Counted from the stretch's first letter, positions 16,944 through 26,200 are shown. The stretch: DNA of 64,000 nucleotides from Pseudomonas sp. Irchel s3b2 (GCF_900187445.1 NZ_FYEB01000009.1:147471-211470), one strand, 5' to 3'. Notes: generated from the letters alone by a model not told the origin. Numbers and translations are program-made.

Positions 16944-16970
16944 GTCGGCGTGATATAAGTTTGCGCCGAC
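16944..16970 (+). promoter_or_regulatory. Probable oprD promoter inside an inverted repeat
   Basis: A TATAAG -10 box (16954-16959) with no good -35 lies between perfect 7-bp inverted arms GTCGGCG and CGCCGAC. Transcription would give a leader of about 80 bases ending in AAAGGAG seven bases before the ATG at 17050. Confidence 0.45.
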
Positions 16971-17049
16971 ACAAAAAGAAAGAGCCGCCCAGATAATAAA
17001 ACAGGTGGGACGGCAGTAACTCTTCTAAAAACCAAAGGAGCAAATCACG

Positions 17050-18378
17050 ATGCGCGTGATGAAGTGGAGCATGATCGCACTGGCAGTTGCAGCAGCAGCC
17101 AGTACTCAAATGGCTACGGCCGCACCTTTCGTAAGTGACCAGGCTGAAGCCAAAGGTTTTGTTGAAGACGCCAAGTTCGACTTGCTGCTTCGCAACTATT
17201 ACTTCAACCGTGACCGCAGAGACGGCGCAAACGACCAGAAAGACTGGACACAGGGCTTCTGGGGCAATTTCAGCTCCGGTTATACCCAAGGTCCCGTAGG
17301 TGTCGGCGTTGATGCATTCGGTTATCTGGGTATCAAACTGGACGGTGGCGACGGCACAACTGGCTCGGGTAACCTGAGCCGCGACTCTCAAGGCCGCAAC
17401 CACGACGACTTCGGCAAAGCCGGTGCAGCCGTCAAGGTTCGTATCTCCAAAACTGAACTGAAGTTCGGTGAGATGCAGCCAAGCACCTCTCCAGTATTCG
17501 CTATCGGCGGTTCCCGTCTGGTGCCTCAAACCGCTACCGGTTTCCAACTGCAGAGCAGCGAAATCAAGAACCTGGACCTGGAAGCCGGTCACTTCTACTC
17601 GGGCTCCAGCCAGGATGAGATGAACAGCGATGGCGAACTGTGGGCGAACTACGCCGGCGTTACCGCTAACAACGCAGACTATGCTGGCGGCAAGTACGCA
17701 TTCACCGACAACCTCAGCGCATCGTTGTACGGCGCCCAGCTGGAAGACATCTGGAACCAGTACTACGCGAACCTGAACTACACCATCCCAATGGGTAGCG
17801 ATCAGTCGATTAACCTGGACGGTAACATCTACAACACCCAAGATACCGGTTCCGCCAAAGCAGGCGAGATCAGCAACACCACGTTCTCGCTGGCTGCTGC
17901 TTACTCGTTCCTGAAAGCACACACCGTTACCGTGGCCTTCCAGAAAGTTAACGGCGACGTCCCGTTCGACTACATCGGCGTGGGTGACAACAACCGCGGC
18001 GGCGACTCGATCTTCCTCGCCAACTCCATCCAGTACTCTGACTTCAACGGCCCTAACGAGAAGTCTGCCCAGGTTCGTTATGACCTGAAAATGGCTGAGT
18101 ACGGCGTTCCAGGTCTGAGCTTCATGACCCGTTACGTAAAAGGTTGGGACATCGACGGCAGCAACACTCCAACAGGCAGTGCTTACGCCGGCCTGTACGG
18201 TGAAGATGGCAAGCACAACGAAACCAACCTGGAAGCCAAGTACGTTGTTCAGTCTGGCCCGGCAAAAGATCTTTCCTTCCGCGTTCGTCAAGCATGGCAC
18301 TTCGCTAATGGCGACCAAGGCGAAGGCGATATCAAAGAGTTCCGTCTGATCGTCGACTACCCGCTGTCGATTTTGTAA
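17050..18378 (+). CDS. oprD: OprD porin (basic amino acids)
   Basis: Outer-membrane 18-stranded porin of the OprD family that admits basic amino acids and, in P. aeruginosa, carbapenems. The 442 residues begin with a signal peptide cleaved near ATAAPF. The mature start FVSDQAEAKGFVEDAKFDLL, the FGYLGIKLDG segment and the C-terminus DYPLSIL with terminal aromatic/hydrophobic pattern closely resemble P. aeruginosa OprD itself, not only the family. AAAGGAG precedes the ATG. The ArgR-like operator upstream agrees with an arginine-uptake role. The gene is monocistronic with its own terminator. Confidence 0.9.
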   Translation: MRVMKWSMIALAVAAAASTQMATAAPFVSDQAEAKGFVEDAKFDLLLRNYYFNRDRRDGANDQKDWTQGFWGNFSSGYTQGPVGVGVDAFGYLGIKLDGGDGTTGSGNLSRDSQGRNHDDFGKAGAAVKVRISKTELKFGEMQPSTSPVFAIGGSRLVPQTATGFQLQSSEIKNLDLEAGHFYSGSSQDEMNSDGELWANYAGVTANNADYAGGKYAFTDNLSASLYGAQLEDIWNQYYANLNYTIPMGSDQSINLDGNIYNTQDTGSAKAGEISNTTFSLAAAYSFLKAHTVTVAFQKVNGDVPFDYIGVGDNNRGGDSIFLANSIQYSDFNGPNEKSAQVRYDLKMAEYGVPGLSFMTRYVKGWDIDGSNTPTGSAYAGLYGEDGKHNETNLEAKYVVQSGPAKDLSFRVRQAWHFANGDQGEGDIKEFRLIVDYPLSIL

Positions 18379-18403
18379 TTGCCGTTAGCTAGTTCGCGGT
18401 AAT

Positions 18404-18438
18404 CAAAAAAAGGCCCATCTTCGGATGGGCCTTTTTTA
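18404..18438 (+). terminator. Terminator of oprD
   Basis: AAAAAAAGGCCCATC, loop TTCG, GATGGGCCTTTTTT: a perfect stem with a UUCG loop and U run, 26 bases past the stop codon. Confidence 0.93.
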
Positions 18439-18522
18439 TTGACTACAGCATTTGTTTAACAAATCGGGCTCTTGTAAAACAAGTCTGACCGAAAGGTCAA
18501 ACATGAATCGAAAGACCGATCC

Positions 18523-19365
18523 TTACACCGTTGCCGATTCCTGAACCACTCGAATAACCCGCTGCGGAAACGGAATATCGATTCCTGCTGCTTTCAAACG
18601 ATCACGGGCGTGCTCGTTAAACATGAACAGCACATTCCAGTAATCAGCGGTCTTGACCCACACTCGCAGCGAAACAGTGATCGAGCTTTCGCCCAACATG
18701 GAAATGACCGCTTCCGGTGCCGGGTCAGTCAACACCCGCTCATCCCTGGCCAGTTCCAGCAACACTTCACGGGCCTTTTGCAGATCCGCGTGGCAATCCA
18801 CACCGACATCAAACACTACTTTGCGTGTCGTTTGACGGTTGGTGTTAGTGATGATGCCATTCGACAGATTACCGTTAGGCACGATGATGGTTTTGTTATC
18901 GCCGGTGCGCAGTACGGTGTGGAAGATCTGAATGCTGTCGACAGTACCCGCAACACCTTGAGCTTCAATCCAGTCACCGATGCGGAACGGGCGGAACAAC
19001 AGAATCAGTACGCCGCCGGCGAAGTTCGCCAGGCTGCCCTGCAACGCCAGACCGATCGCCAGGCCGGCCGCACCGATGGCCGCGACGAAGGACGTGGTTT
19101 CCACGCCGATCATCGACGCTACGCTGACGATCAGCAGCACCTTGAGGATGATGTTCGCCAAGCTGCTGATGAACCCTTGCAGCGCCAGGTCGGCGTTACG
19201 CAGCGCGATCAGGCCGCCGAGTTTTTGCGTGACTTTGTTGATCAGCCACCAGCCGATGGCCAGGGTGATCACCGCCAATAGCACGCGGCTGCCGTATTCC
19301 ATAATCATCGGAATCCAGGCTTGAGACACCTTGACCAGGTTGTCCACTTCAGCATTCAAATCCAT
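18523..19365 (-). CDS. mscS: MscS-family mechanosensitive channel
   Basis: Small-conductance mechanosensitive channel that releases solutes on osmotic downshock. The 280 residues are close to E. coli MscS (286). There are three N-terminal transmembrane helices; the pore-lining third is glycine/alanine rich (AAIGAAGLAIGLALQGSLAN, then FAGGVLILLFRPF), and a beta domain follows (RIGDWIEAQGVAGTV). It is transcribed alone, convergent with oprD. Confidence 0.93.
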   Translation of the reverse strand: MDLNAEVDNLVKVSQAWIPMIMEYGSRVLLAVITLAIGWWLINKVTQKLGGLIALRNADLALQGFISSLANIILKVLLIVSVASMIGVETTSFVAAIGAAGLAIGLALQGSLANFAGGVLILLFRPFRIGDWIEAQGVAGTVDSIQIFHTVLRTGDNKTIIVPNGNLSNGIITNTNRQTTRKVVFDVGVDCHADLQKAREVLLELARDERVLTDPAPEAVISMLGESSITVSLRVWVKTADYWNVLFMFNEHARDRLKAAGIDIPFPQRVIRVVQESATV

Positions 19366-19398
19366 CTTCTTTCTCCTGATTTCCGGCTACCCGGCACG

Positions 19399-19452
19399 CA
19401 AAAAATGAGCGGCAGAAAGACCGACCCCGTGAGGTTCGATCGTTTCTGCCGT
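19399..19452 (-). terminator. Probable terminator of yajQ
   Basis: On the minus strand, arms ACGGCAGAAAC and CTTTCTGCCGC flank a loop of about 22 bases and are followed by TCATTTTTTG. The long loop lowers certainty. Confidence 0.55.
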
Positions 19453-19499
19453 TGCTTGGGCCTCGGACGTCGAAAACGCCGAGAGGTTCCCGCTGAAAA

Positions 19500-19985
19500 T
19501 CAGTCGCGGAAGTTATTGAATTGCAGCGGCATGTCGAACGTCTTCGCGCGCAGGGCTGCAATCGCCTCCTGCAAATCGTCACGCTTCTTGCCGGTGATAC
19601 GCACTTGCTCGCCCTGAATGGCCGCCTGGACCTTGAGCTTGGCGTCTTTGACGTGAGCGACGATTTTCTTCGCCAGCTCTTTGTCGATGCCTTCCTTGAG
19701 GACCGCTTCCTGCTTCATCAACTTGCCCGACGCGTAGGCGTCCTTGACCTCGAGGCACTGCACGTCGATCTTGCGCTTGACCAGGGCCAGCTTGAGGATC
19801 TCGATCATCGCTTCGAGCTGGAAATCGGCTTCCGCGGTCAGGTTGACGGTCAGGTCCTTTTCCTTGAACTCGAAGGTGCCTTTGCCTTTCAGGTCATAGC
19901 GACGATCGAGTTCCTTGACGGCGTTCTCGACCGCGTTGGTGACTTCGTGTTTGTCCAGTTCGGATACCACGTCGAACGACGGCAT
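19500..19985 (-). CDS. YajQ family nucleotide-binding protein
   Basis: A 161-residue member of the YajQ/UPF0234 family (MPSFDVVSELDKHEVTNAVE start, GEQVRITGKKRDDLQEAIAA near the end). Family members bind nucleotides, and a Xanthomonas homologue is a cyclic di-GMP effector; that role is not shown for this protein. Divergent from panE with about 140 bases between. Confidence 0.93.
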   Translation of the reverse strand: MPSFDVVSELDKHEVTNAVENAVKELDRRYDLKGKGTFEFKEKDLTVNLTAEADFQLEAMIEILKLALVKRKIDVQCLEVKDAYASGKLMKQEAVLKEGIDKELAKKIVAHVKDAKLKVQAAIQGEQVRITGKKRDDLQEAIAALRAKTFDMPLQFNNFRD

Positions 19986-20125
19986 GTAATCTCTCCAGTA
20001 AAAAGGCGCGCTCGATAACGATGGAGCGCGCTTGGCTTGCGGTTAAAATCGGGCTCATTATAACGGGTCTTTTCCAACCGATACGGCGAGCCTCACATGC
20101 CAGCGATAAACCGAGCAAAAAACTG

Positions 20126-21043
20126 ATGTCCACCCCTTGGCATGTTTTGGGCGGCGGGAGTCTCGGCACCCTTTGGGCCACACGTCTGGCGCGGGCCGAT
20201 GTGCCGGTCAGGCTGATCGTGCGGGACGCGGCGCGCTTGCTGGCCTATCAGGCGACGGGCGGGCTCACGCTCGTGGAGCACAGCGAAGCAAAAACCTATG
20301 CCGTGCCCGCGCAAACGGCTGACAGCGACGAGCCCATCAGCCGTTTGCTGGTGGCCTGCAAAGCCTACGACGCCGAAGAAGCCGTGGTCCGGCTAGCACA
20401 CCGTCTGACACCCGACGCCGAACTGATACTGTTGCAGAACGGCCTCGGCAGTCAGGACGCGGTTGCCGCACAGGTGCCTCAGGCGCGCTGCATCTTCGCC
20501 TCCAGCACTGAAGGCGCGTTTCGCGATGGCGACTGGCGTGTGGTGTTCGCCGGTCATGGCTACACCTGGCTGGGGGATGCTGGCCACCCGGTGGCGCCGA
20601 TCTGGCTGGAGGACTTGAGCGCCGCCGGCATTCCCCATGAGTGGAGCACCGACATCCTCACAAGGCTGTGGCGAAAACTGGCGCTCAATTGTGCGATCAA
20701 CCCGCTGACCGTGCTGCACGAATGCCGCAACGGCGGTTTGCAGCAACATCATTGCGAAGTCGCCACCCTGTGCGCCGAGCTCACCGAACTGCTGGAGCGC
20801 TGCGGTCAGCCGGCAGCGGCGGAAAACCTCCAGGAGGAAGTCGAACGGGTGATCCAGGCCACCGCGGCCAATTTCTCCTCGATGTATCAGGACGTGGCGA
20901 ATCAACGCCGCACCGAAATCAGCTACCTGTTGGGTCATGCCTGCAAAGTCGCGTCGCGGCATCAGTTAAACCTGCCCCACCTCGATCAATTGCAGCAGCG
21001 CTTGATCGCCCATCTGCACAGCCTTGGATTGCCCAGCGACTGA
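20126..21043 (+). CDS. panE: 2-dehydropantoate 2-reductase
   Basis: NADPH-dependent ketopantoate reductase of pantothenate and CoA synthesis. The N-terminal Rossmann fold is seen as WHVLGGGSLGTLWATRLARA. Catalytic residues of the family lie in the C-terminal helical domain (KLALNCAINPLTVL includes the conserved Lys and Asn). The ATG at 20126 gives 305 residues, the usual length; the upstream open frame is not family-like. No strong ribosome site is visible. Confidence 0.92.
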   Translation: MSTPWHVLGGGSLGTLWATRLARADVPVRLIVRDAARLLAYQATGGLTLVEHSEAKTYAVPAQTADSDEPISRLLVACKAYDAEEAVVRLAHRLTPDAELILLQNGLGSQDAVAAQVPQARCIFASSTEGAFRDGDWRVVFAGHGYTWLGDAGHPVAPIWLEDLSAAGIPHEWSTDILTRLWRKLALNCAINPLTVLHECRNGGLQQHHCEVATLCAELTELLERCGQPAAAENLQEEVERVIQATAANFSSMYQDVANQRRTEISYLLGHACKVASRHQLNLPHLDQLQQRLIAHLHSLGLPSD

Positions 21044-21079
21044 GCAGCGGCTACGCTGGCCACTTGTTCCTTTTCAGCG

Positions 21080-23125
21080 ATGAACCTGATGCCATTGCGC
21101 CAGCGCCTTGAAAATCTTCCAGTCGGCCAGAAATTGCTGGCCGCCCTGCTGGTGCTGTTGACCACCGTTTTGCTGGTCGCCAACCTGACCTTTATCAGCG
21201 CCGCCTATTACATTTCCCAGGAAAGCATGGCCCCCCAGGCCCTGCAGACCATCGGTCGACTGATATCCAACCCGAGCCTGATCTCCGAAGCCCTCAAGTC
21301 GCCGCAAACCGCCGAACGCCTGCTCAACGAACTCAACAGCTATACACCGCTGCGCGCGGCAGCCCTCTATGACGGTAAAGGTGTGCGTTTGGCGCAGTTG
21401 CAGCAGGGAGACAAGCTGAACCTGCCGGAGCACTTCCGACACCTCGACGCCTGGCAAGCCACGGAGTTTCGCAGCAATCAAGTGATTACCCTCCCCCGCC
21501 CCGGCACCGCGCCGGGGCACTTGCTGCTGGTGGCCAGCAGCGAATTGCCGATGGCGTTCTACACCGGGACCCTGACCGCCAGCCTGGGGATTCTGATCTT
21601 CAGCGTGCTGTTGTGGCTGGTGATCGCGCGGCAGATCAAACGCCTGATTACCCGCCCGATTCATCAGCTCGAAGAGTTGTCCCGGCAAGTCACCCGGGAA
21701 GAAAACTACGCCCTGCGCGCCTCTCGCGGCAACCACGACGAAATCGGCAGCCTCGCCGAAGCGTTCAACACCATGCTCTCGCGCATCGAGGCTCGGGAGC
21801 AGCAGCTCAAGCGCGCTCGCGACGATTCCCAGGCTGCCTACGACCAGGCTCAGGGGCTGGCCGAAGAAACCCGCCATACCAACCGCAAGCTGGAGCTGGA
21901 AGTTCAGGTCCGCAGCAAGATCGAGAAGAAACTCACTGGCTTCCAGAACTACCTCAACAGCATCATCGATTCCATGCCGTCGGCACTGATCGCGCTCGAC
22001 GAGCAGCTCTACGTGACCCAGTGGAATCAGGAGGCGAGCGCCCTGTCCGGCACGCGTCTCGACGAAGCGTTGAACCAGCCGATCTTCCTCGCCTTCGAAC
22101 CGCTCAAACCGTTCCTGCCGCAGCTCAGGCAAACCGTCGAGCAACATACCGTGGCCAAAATTGAGCGTGTTACCTGGCTCAAGGACGATGAACCCAAGCA
22201 TTACGCCCTGACGTTCTACCCGTTGATGGGCGGTGCCGGGCGCGGGGTGGTGATCCGGATCGATGACATCACTCAGCGTCTATCCCTGGAAGAGATGATG
22301 GTGCAGTCGGAAAAAATGCTCTCGGTCGGCGGTCTCGCCGCCGGCATGGCCCACGAGATCAATAATCCGCTGGGCGCGATTCTGCACAACGTACAGAATA
22401 TTCGTCGGCGCCTGTCACCCGATCTGCCGAAAAACCTCGAACAAGCGGAGCAAATCGGCATCGAGCTGGAAATGGTGAATCAGTACCTGCAAGCCCGCGA
22501 AGTACCGCAGTTACTCGACGGCATTCAACAGGCCGGCGCCCGGGCGGCGAAAATCGTGACACACATGCTCAGCTTCAGCCGCCGCAGCACCCGGCAGATG
22601 GCTCCCTGCGATTTGCCGGCACTGATCGATCAAGCGGTGGAAATCGCTGGCAATGACTTCGACCTGGCCATTGGCTTCGACTTCAAGGGTCAGGCAATCA
22701 TTCGCCAGTTCGATCCGGCATTGGGCCCGGTGCCCGGCACCGCCAACGAACTGGAGCAGGTGCTACTCAATCTGCTGAAAAATGCCGCGCAAGCGATTCA
22801 TCAACGTACCGACGACCGCGAGCCGGGGCGGATCATTCTCCGTACGAAACTGAACCCGCCGTGGGCAGAAATTCAGGTCGAGGACAACGGCATCGGCATG
22901 AGCGAGAGCGTGCGCAAACGCACGTTCGAGCCGTTCTTCACCACCAAGGAAATCGGCCAGGGCACCGGCCTTGGGCTCTCGGTTTCGTATTTCATCATCA
23001 CCAACAACCACAAGGGCCAGATGGAAGTGCAATCGACGCCGGGCCAAGGCACTTGCTTCACCTTGCGCCTGCCGTTGTCGGGCACTCCGGTGGTCTCTCA
23101 AGAACTCAATCAGCTGTCGAGGTAA
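21080..23125 (+). CDS. Orphan membrane sensor histidine kinase (HAMP-PAS-HisKA)
   Basis: A 681-residue kinase. A transmembrane helix (about 16-45) starts a periplasmic sensor of about 110 residues, a second helix (about 160-180) leads to a HAMP domain, then a coiled coil, a PAS domain (about 290-405, YLNSIIDSMPSALIALD), a HisKA domain with phospho-acceptor His425 (GMAHEINNPLGAIL) and a complete ATPase domain (N box LEQVLLNLLKNAAQ, G1 VEDNGIGM, G2 GQGTGLGLSVS). No response regulator lies nearby and no receiver domain is fused. The input signal is unknown. It sits 2 bases before the cobalamin adenosyltransferase gene. Confidence 0.93.
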   Translation: MNLMPLRQRLENLPVGQKLLAALLVLLTTVLLVANLTFISAAYYISQESMAPQALQTIGRLISNPSLISEALKSPQTAERLLNELNSYTPLRAAALYDGKGVRLAQLQQGDKLNLPEHFRHLDAWQATEFRSNQVITLPRPGTAPGHLLLVASSELPMAFYTGTLTASLGILIFSVLLWLVIARQIKRLITRPIHQLEELSRQVTREENYALRASRGNHDEIGSLAEAFNTMLSRIEAREQQLKRARDDSQAAYDQAQGLAEETRHTNRKLELEVQVRSKIEKKLTGFQNYLNSIIDSMPSALIALDEQLYVTQWNQEASALSGTRLDEALNQPIFLAFEPLKPFLPQLRQTVEQHTVAKIERVTWLKDDEPKHYALTFYPLMGGAGRGVVIRIDDITQRLSLEEMMVQSEKMLSVGGLAAGMAHEINNPLGAILHNVQNIRRRLSPDLPKNLEQAEQIGIELEMVNQYLQAREVPQLLDGIQQAGARAAKIVTHMLSFSRRSTRQMAPCDLPALIDQAVEIAGNDFDLAIGFDFKGQAIIRQFDPALGPVPGTANELEQVLLNLLKNAAQAIHQRTDDREPGRIILRTKLNPPWAEIQVEDNGIGMSESVRKRTFEPFFTTKEIGQGTGLGLSVSYFIITNNHKGQMEVQSTPGQGTCFTLRLPLSGTPVVSQELNQLSR

Positions 23126-23127
23126 CC

Positions 23128-23712
23128 ATGGGCTTTCGCTTGTCGAAGATTTACACCCGCACTGGCGACAAAGGCGAAACCGGCCTCGGCGATGGCCGTC
23201 GAGTGCCCAAGGACCATCCGCGAATCGAAGCCATTGGCGAAGTCGATACGCTGAACAGCCAGGTGGGCGTGCTATTGGCCGGATTGGCAGAGCAAAGTGA
23301 TACCTATCCGGGATTGAGCGAAGTGATCGAGGTGTTGGCGCCCTGCCAACATCGGTTGTTCGACCTCGGTGGCGAACTGGCGATGCCGGTGTATCAGGCA
23401 CTGAACACGGCAGAAATCGAGCGACTGGAAGCAGCGATCGATGTGTGGAATGAAGAGTTGGGGCCACTGGAGAATTTCATTCTACCCGGCGGTTCGGCGC
23501 TGATCGCCCAGGCTCACGTATGCCGCTGTCTGGCGCGCAGTGCCGAGCGGCGGTGTCAGCAGTTGAATGCGATCGAGCCGTTGGCCGGGGTTGGCCTGGC
23601 TTATATCAATCGGTTGTCGGATTTGTTGTTTGTGGCGGCACGGTTGATTGCCAAGCGCCAGGGGATTGCCGAGATTTTGTGGCAAGCGGCAGCGAAACCC
23701 GACGTTCAGTGA
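23128..23712 (+). CDS. PduO-type cob(I)alamin adenosyltransferase
   Basis: Transfers the adenosyl group of ATP to cob(I)alamin to make coenzyme B12. The signature KIYTRTGDKGETGLGDGRRV lies at the N-terminus and RCLARSAERR near the C-terminus. The ATG at 23128 gives 194 residues; AGGTAACC precedes it. It begins two bases after the kinase stop and is probably co-transcribed. The stop codon TGA is formed at the border of a REP palindrome. Confidence 0.94.
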   Translation: MGFRLSKIYTRTGDKGETGLGDGRRVPKDHPRIEAIGEVDTLNSQVGVLLAGLAEQSDTYPGLSEVIEVLAPCQHRLFDLGGELAMPVYQALNTAEIERLEAAIDVWNEELGPLENFILPGGSALIAQAHVCRCLARSAERRCQQLNAIEPLAGVGLAYINRLSDLLFVAARLIAKRQGIAEILWQAAAKPDVQ

Positions 23713-23741
23713 TCGTTCCCACGCAGAGCGTGGGAACGATC
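23711..23741. repeat. REP palindrome, GATCGTTCCCACGC class
   Basis: GATCGTTCCCACGC, AGA, GCGTGGGAACGATC: a perfect 14-bp palindrome between two convergent genes. It overlaps the last bases of the adenosyltransferase stop codon. The same class occurs near 36.8 and 58.6 kb. Confidence 0.9.
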
Positions 23742-23746
23742 GGGTG

Positions 23747-24691
23747 CTATGCCTCAGGCCAAAACGCCCGAATCCCCGCCACACCCTGCGCCCCCGCTTC
23801 CCAGGCTTTCTGCCGTTCTGTCGGACCAACCCCACCGAGCAAGAACACCGGCTTGCTGAAGCCCTCGATCAAAGTCGAAGCCTGCTCCCAACCCAATGGC
23901 AGCGCATCCGGATGCGTCTGGGTCGGCTGTACCGGAGACAGGGTCACAAAATCCACGCCCATCTGCTCGGCCAGCGCCAGCTCTTCAGCGTTGTGGCAAG
24001 ACGCTGCCAACCATCGCGACGCCGGTAGCGGTCGTCCCGCCGCCGCGTACTTGCGCAGCTGCGCCGAAGTGATATGCCAACCGGCGGACGGGAAGTCCCC
24101 CAGCCATTCAAACGGCCCCTTGATCATCAACTGCGCCTTGCCGGCACACAGCCCCGCCGCATCCACCGCCAGATCGCGGTATTGCGGGTCGTAGCCGTTG
24201 GGCGCACGTAATTGAATCAGTTTGATGCCGCCAGCGATGGCTTTCTGAATACCGCGCAGCAAGGCCGGGGTTTCCAGACCGTCCGGGGTGATCAGGTATT
24301 CGCCGGGCAAGCGTGCGGCGGCGACGATCGGCTGGTTGGCGGCTGGAAATTCGTAGTCCACCAGCTCCCGCGCAGTCACCCAGGCCAAGGGCTGACCTTC
24401 GGCGCCATGGGGTTCGCCGGTAAACGCCGAGACTTCCCAGACATCCAGCAACACCTGCTTGTCCGGGTAATCGTGGCGAACTTTGATCATTGGTCGCGCG
24501 GTATTGACAACAATGCCCAGCTCTTCGTGAAGCTCGCGAGCCAGGGCGGTTTCAACGGATTCGTCATCCTCGACCTTGCCACCAGGAAACTCCCACAAAC
24601 CGCCCTGATGCTGGGTGTCGGCACGGCGGGCAATGAGGATCTTGCCACTGCTATCGCGGATAACCGCGGCTGCTACATGGACTCGTTTCAC
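23747..24691 (-). CDS. Nudix hydrolase fused to ThiE-like domain
   Basis: A 314-residue two-domain protein. The N-terminal MutT-like Nudix domain carries the box GGKVEDDESVETALARELHE plus ELGI, matching GX5EX7REUXEEXGU, and should hydrolyse oxidised nucleotides such as 8-oxo-dGTP. The C-terminal part (about 135-314) is a thiamine-phosphate-synthase-like TIM barrel (ITPDGLETPALLRGIQKAIA, GVDFVTLSPVQPT, FLLGGVG). The fusion is common in pseudomonads and the role of the barrel is uncertain. Confidence 0.92.
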   Translation of the reverse strand: MKRVHVAAAVIRDSSGKILIARRADTQHQGGLWEFPGGKVEDDESVETALARELHEELGIVVNTARPMIKVRHDYPDKQVLLDVWEVSAFTGEPHGAEGQPLAWVTARELVDYEFPAANQPIVAAARLPGEYLITPDGLETPALLRGIQKAIAGGIKLIQLRAPNGYDPQYRDLAVDAAGLCAGKAQLMIKGPFEWLGDFPSAGWHITSAQLRKYAAAGRPLPASRWLAASCHNAEELALAEQMGVDFVTLSPVQPTQTHPDALPLGWEQASTLIEGFSKPVFLLGGVGPTERQKAWEAGAQGVAGIRAFWPEA

Positions 24692-24767
24692 CGCTCTATT
24701 TCCTCCATGTTCGGGACCTTTTGATAAGAGGTTCGTCCGTCATCGCGGGCAAGTCCCAATGCCAGCC

Positions 24768-24907
24768 TGTAGGAGCGAGCTTGCTCGCGAAGACGACGGA
24801 ACAGTCACATTGATGTCGCCTGAAATACCGCTTTCGCGAGCAAGCTCGCTCCTACAGCGCCCACAGGGTTAGCACAGATCCTTTGGGAGCGAGCCTGCTC
24901 GCGATGG
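24768..24907. repeat. REP cluster, GAGCGAGCTTGCTCGCGAA class
   Basis: TGTAGGAGCGAGCTTGCTCG at 24768 is followed by an inverted copy ending CTCGCTCCTACA at 24856 and a third, degenerate direct copy (GGGAGCGAGCCTGCTCGCGA) at 24886-24905. It occupies most of the gap between argJ and the Nudix gene. Confidence 0.9.
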
Positions 24908-24920
24908 GATCGACTCGGTC

Positions 24921-26138
24921 TTAAGTACGGTATTCAGCGTTGATCTTCACGTATTCGTGGGACAGGTCGGTGGTCCAGATGGTTTCGCTGCAATCGCCGC
25001 GACCCAGTTCGATGCGGATGGTGATTTCTTCCTGCTGCATCACCGCCGCGCCCTGGGCTTCGGTGTAGGTGGCAGAGCGAGCGCCACGGCTGGCGATGCA
25101 CACGTCGCCGAGGAATACGTCGATCTTGCTCACGTCCAGGTTCGGTACGCCGGCACGGCCCACGGCGGCCAGAATGCGGCCCCAGTTCGGGTCGGAGGCG
25201 AACAACGCGGTCTTGATCAGCGGCGAGTGGGCCACGGTGTAACCGACGTCCAGGCACTCCTGGTGATTGCCGCCGCCGTTGACTTCCACGGTAACGAACT
25301 TGGTCGCACCTTCACCGTCACGCACGATAGCCTGGGCCACGTCCATGCAGACTTCGAACACCGCTTGTTTCAGCTTGGCGAACAGATCGCCGGTCGCTTC
25401 GGTGATTTCCGGCAGTGCTGCCTGACCGGTGGCGATCAGCATGCAGCAGTCGTTGGTCGAGGTGTCGCCGTCGATGGTGATGCGGTTGAACGACTTATTG
25501 GCGCCATCCAGCAGCAGATTTTGCAGCACATCGCGCGCGACTTTAGCGTCGGTGGCGATGTAGCCGAGCATGGTCGCCATATTCGGGCGGATCATGCCCG
25601 CGCCTTTGCTGATACCGGTGACGGTGATGGTCACGCCATCATGCTGGAACTGGCGGCTGGCACCCTTTGGCAGGGTGTCGGTGGTCATGATGCCGATAGC
25701 GGCGGCTTCCCAGTTATTCACCGACAGATCGTCGAGGGCGGCTTGCAGCGCGCCTTCGATTTTTTCGACCGGCAGCGGCTCGCCGATCACACCGGTGGAG
25801 TACGGCAGCACCAGGTTTGCATCGACGCCAGTCAGCTCAGCCAGTTTGGCGCAGGTGCGCTCGGCAGCGGCCAGGCCTGGCTCGCCGGTGCCGGCGTTGG
25901 CATTGCCGGTGTTGGTCAGCAGGTAACGCACCGGGCCTTGCACGCGTTGTTTGGCCAGGATCACGGGAGCGGCGCAAAAGGCGTTCAGGGTGAACACGCC
26001 AGCCACTGTGGACCCTTCGGCACAGCGCATGACCACGACATCCTTGCGCCCCGGGCGCTTGATGCCGGCCGAGGCGATACCGAGTTCAAAACCGGCAACC
26101 GGGTGCAACGTTGGCAAAGGACCAAGACCAACAGCCAT
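24921..26138 (-). CDS. argJ: Bifunctional ornithine acetyltransferase/N-acetylglutamate synthase ArgJ
   Basis: Recycles the acetyl group from N-acetylornithine to glutamate in arginine synthesis. The protein is made as a precursor that cuts itself at the conserved MTTDT site (in IGIMTTDTLPKGAS) to give alpha and beta chains. The 405 residues are typical. It follows secA on the same strand with a terminator between them. Confidence 0.96.
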   Translation of the reverse strand: MAVGLGPLPTLHPVAGFELGIASAGIKRPGRKDVVVMRCAEGSTVAGVFTLNAFCAAPVILAKQRVQGPVRYLLTNTGNANAGTGEPGLAAAERTCAKLAELTGVDANLVLPYSTGVIGEPLPVEKIEGALQAALDDLSVNNWEAAAIGIMTTDTLPKGASRQFQHDGVTITVTGISKGAGMIRPNMATMLGYIATDAKVARDVLQNLLLDGANKSFNRITIDGDTSTNDCCMLIATGQAALPEITEATGDLFAKLKQAVFEVCMDVAQAIVRDGEGATKFVTVEVNGGGNHQECLDVGYTVAHSPLIKTALFASDPNWGRILAAVGRAGVPNLDVSKIDVFLGDVCIASRGARSATYTEAQGAAVMQQEEITIRIELGRGDCSETIWTTDLSHEYVKINAEYRT

Positions 26139-26200
26139 GAATGCGCTCCTTAAAAAATGTTGTCTGCACCGTCATTGCGATAGACGGTGGTTTAAATGGC

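Noticed and set aside
16936..18318. 460-codon minus-strand frame covering oprD
   Set aside because: Antisense to a porin with signal peptide and strong terminator; no conserved features of its own.
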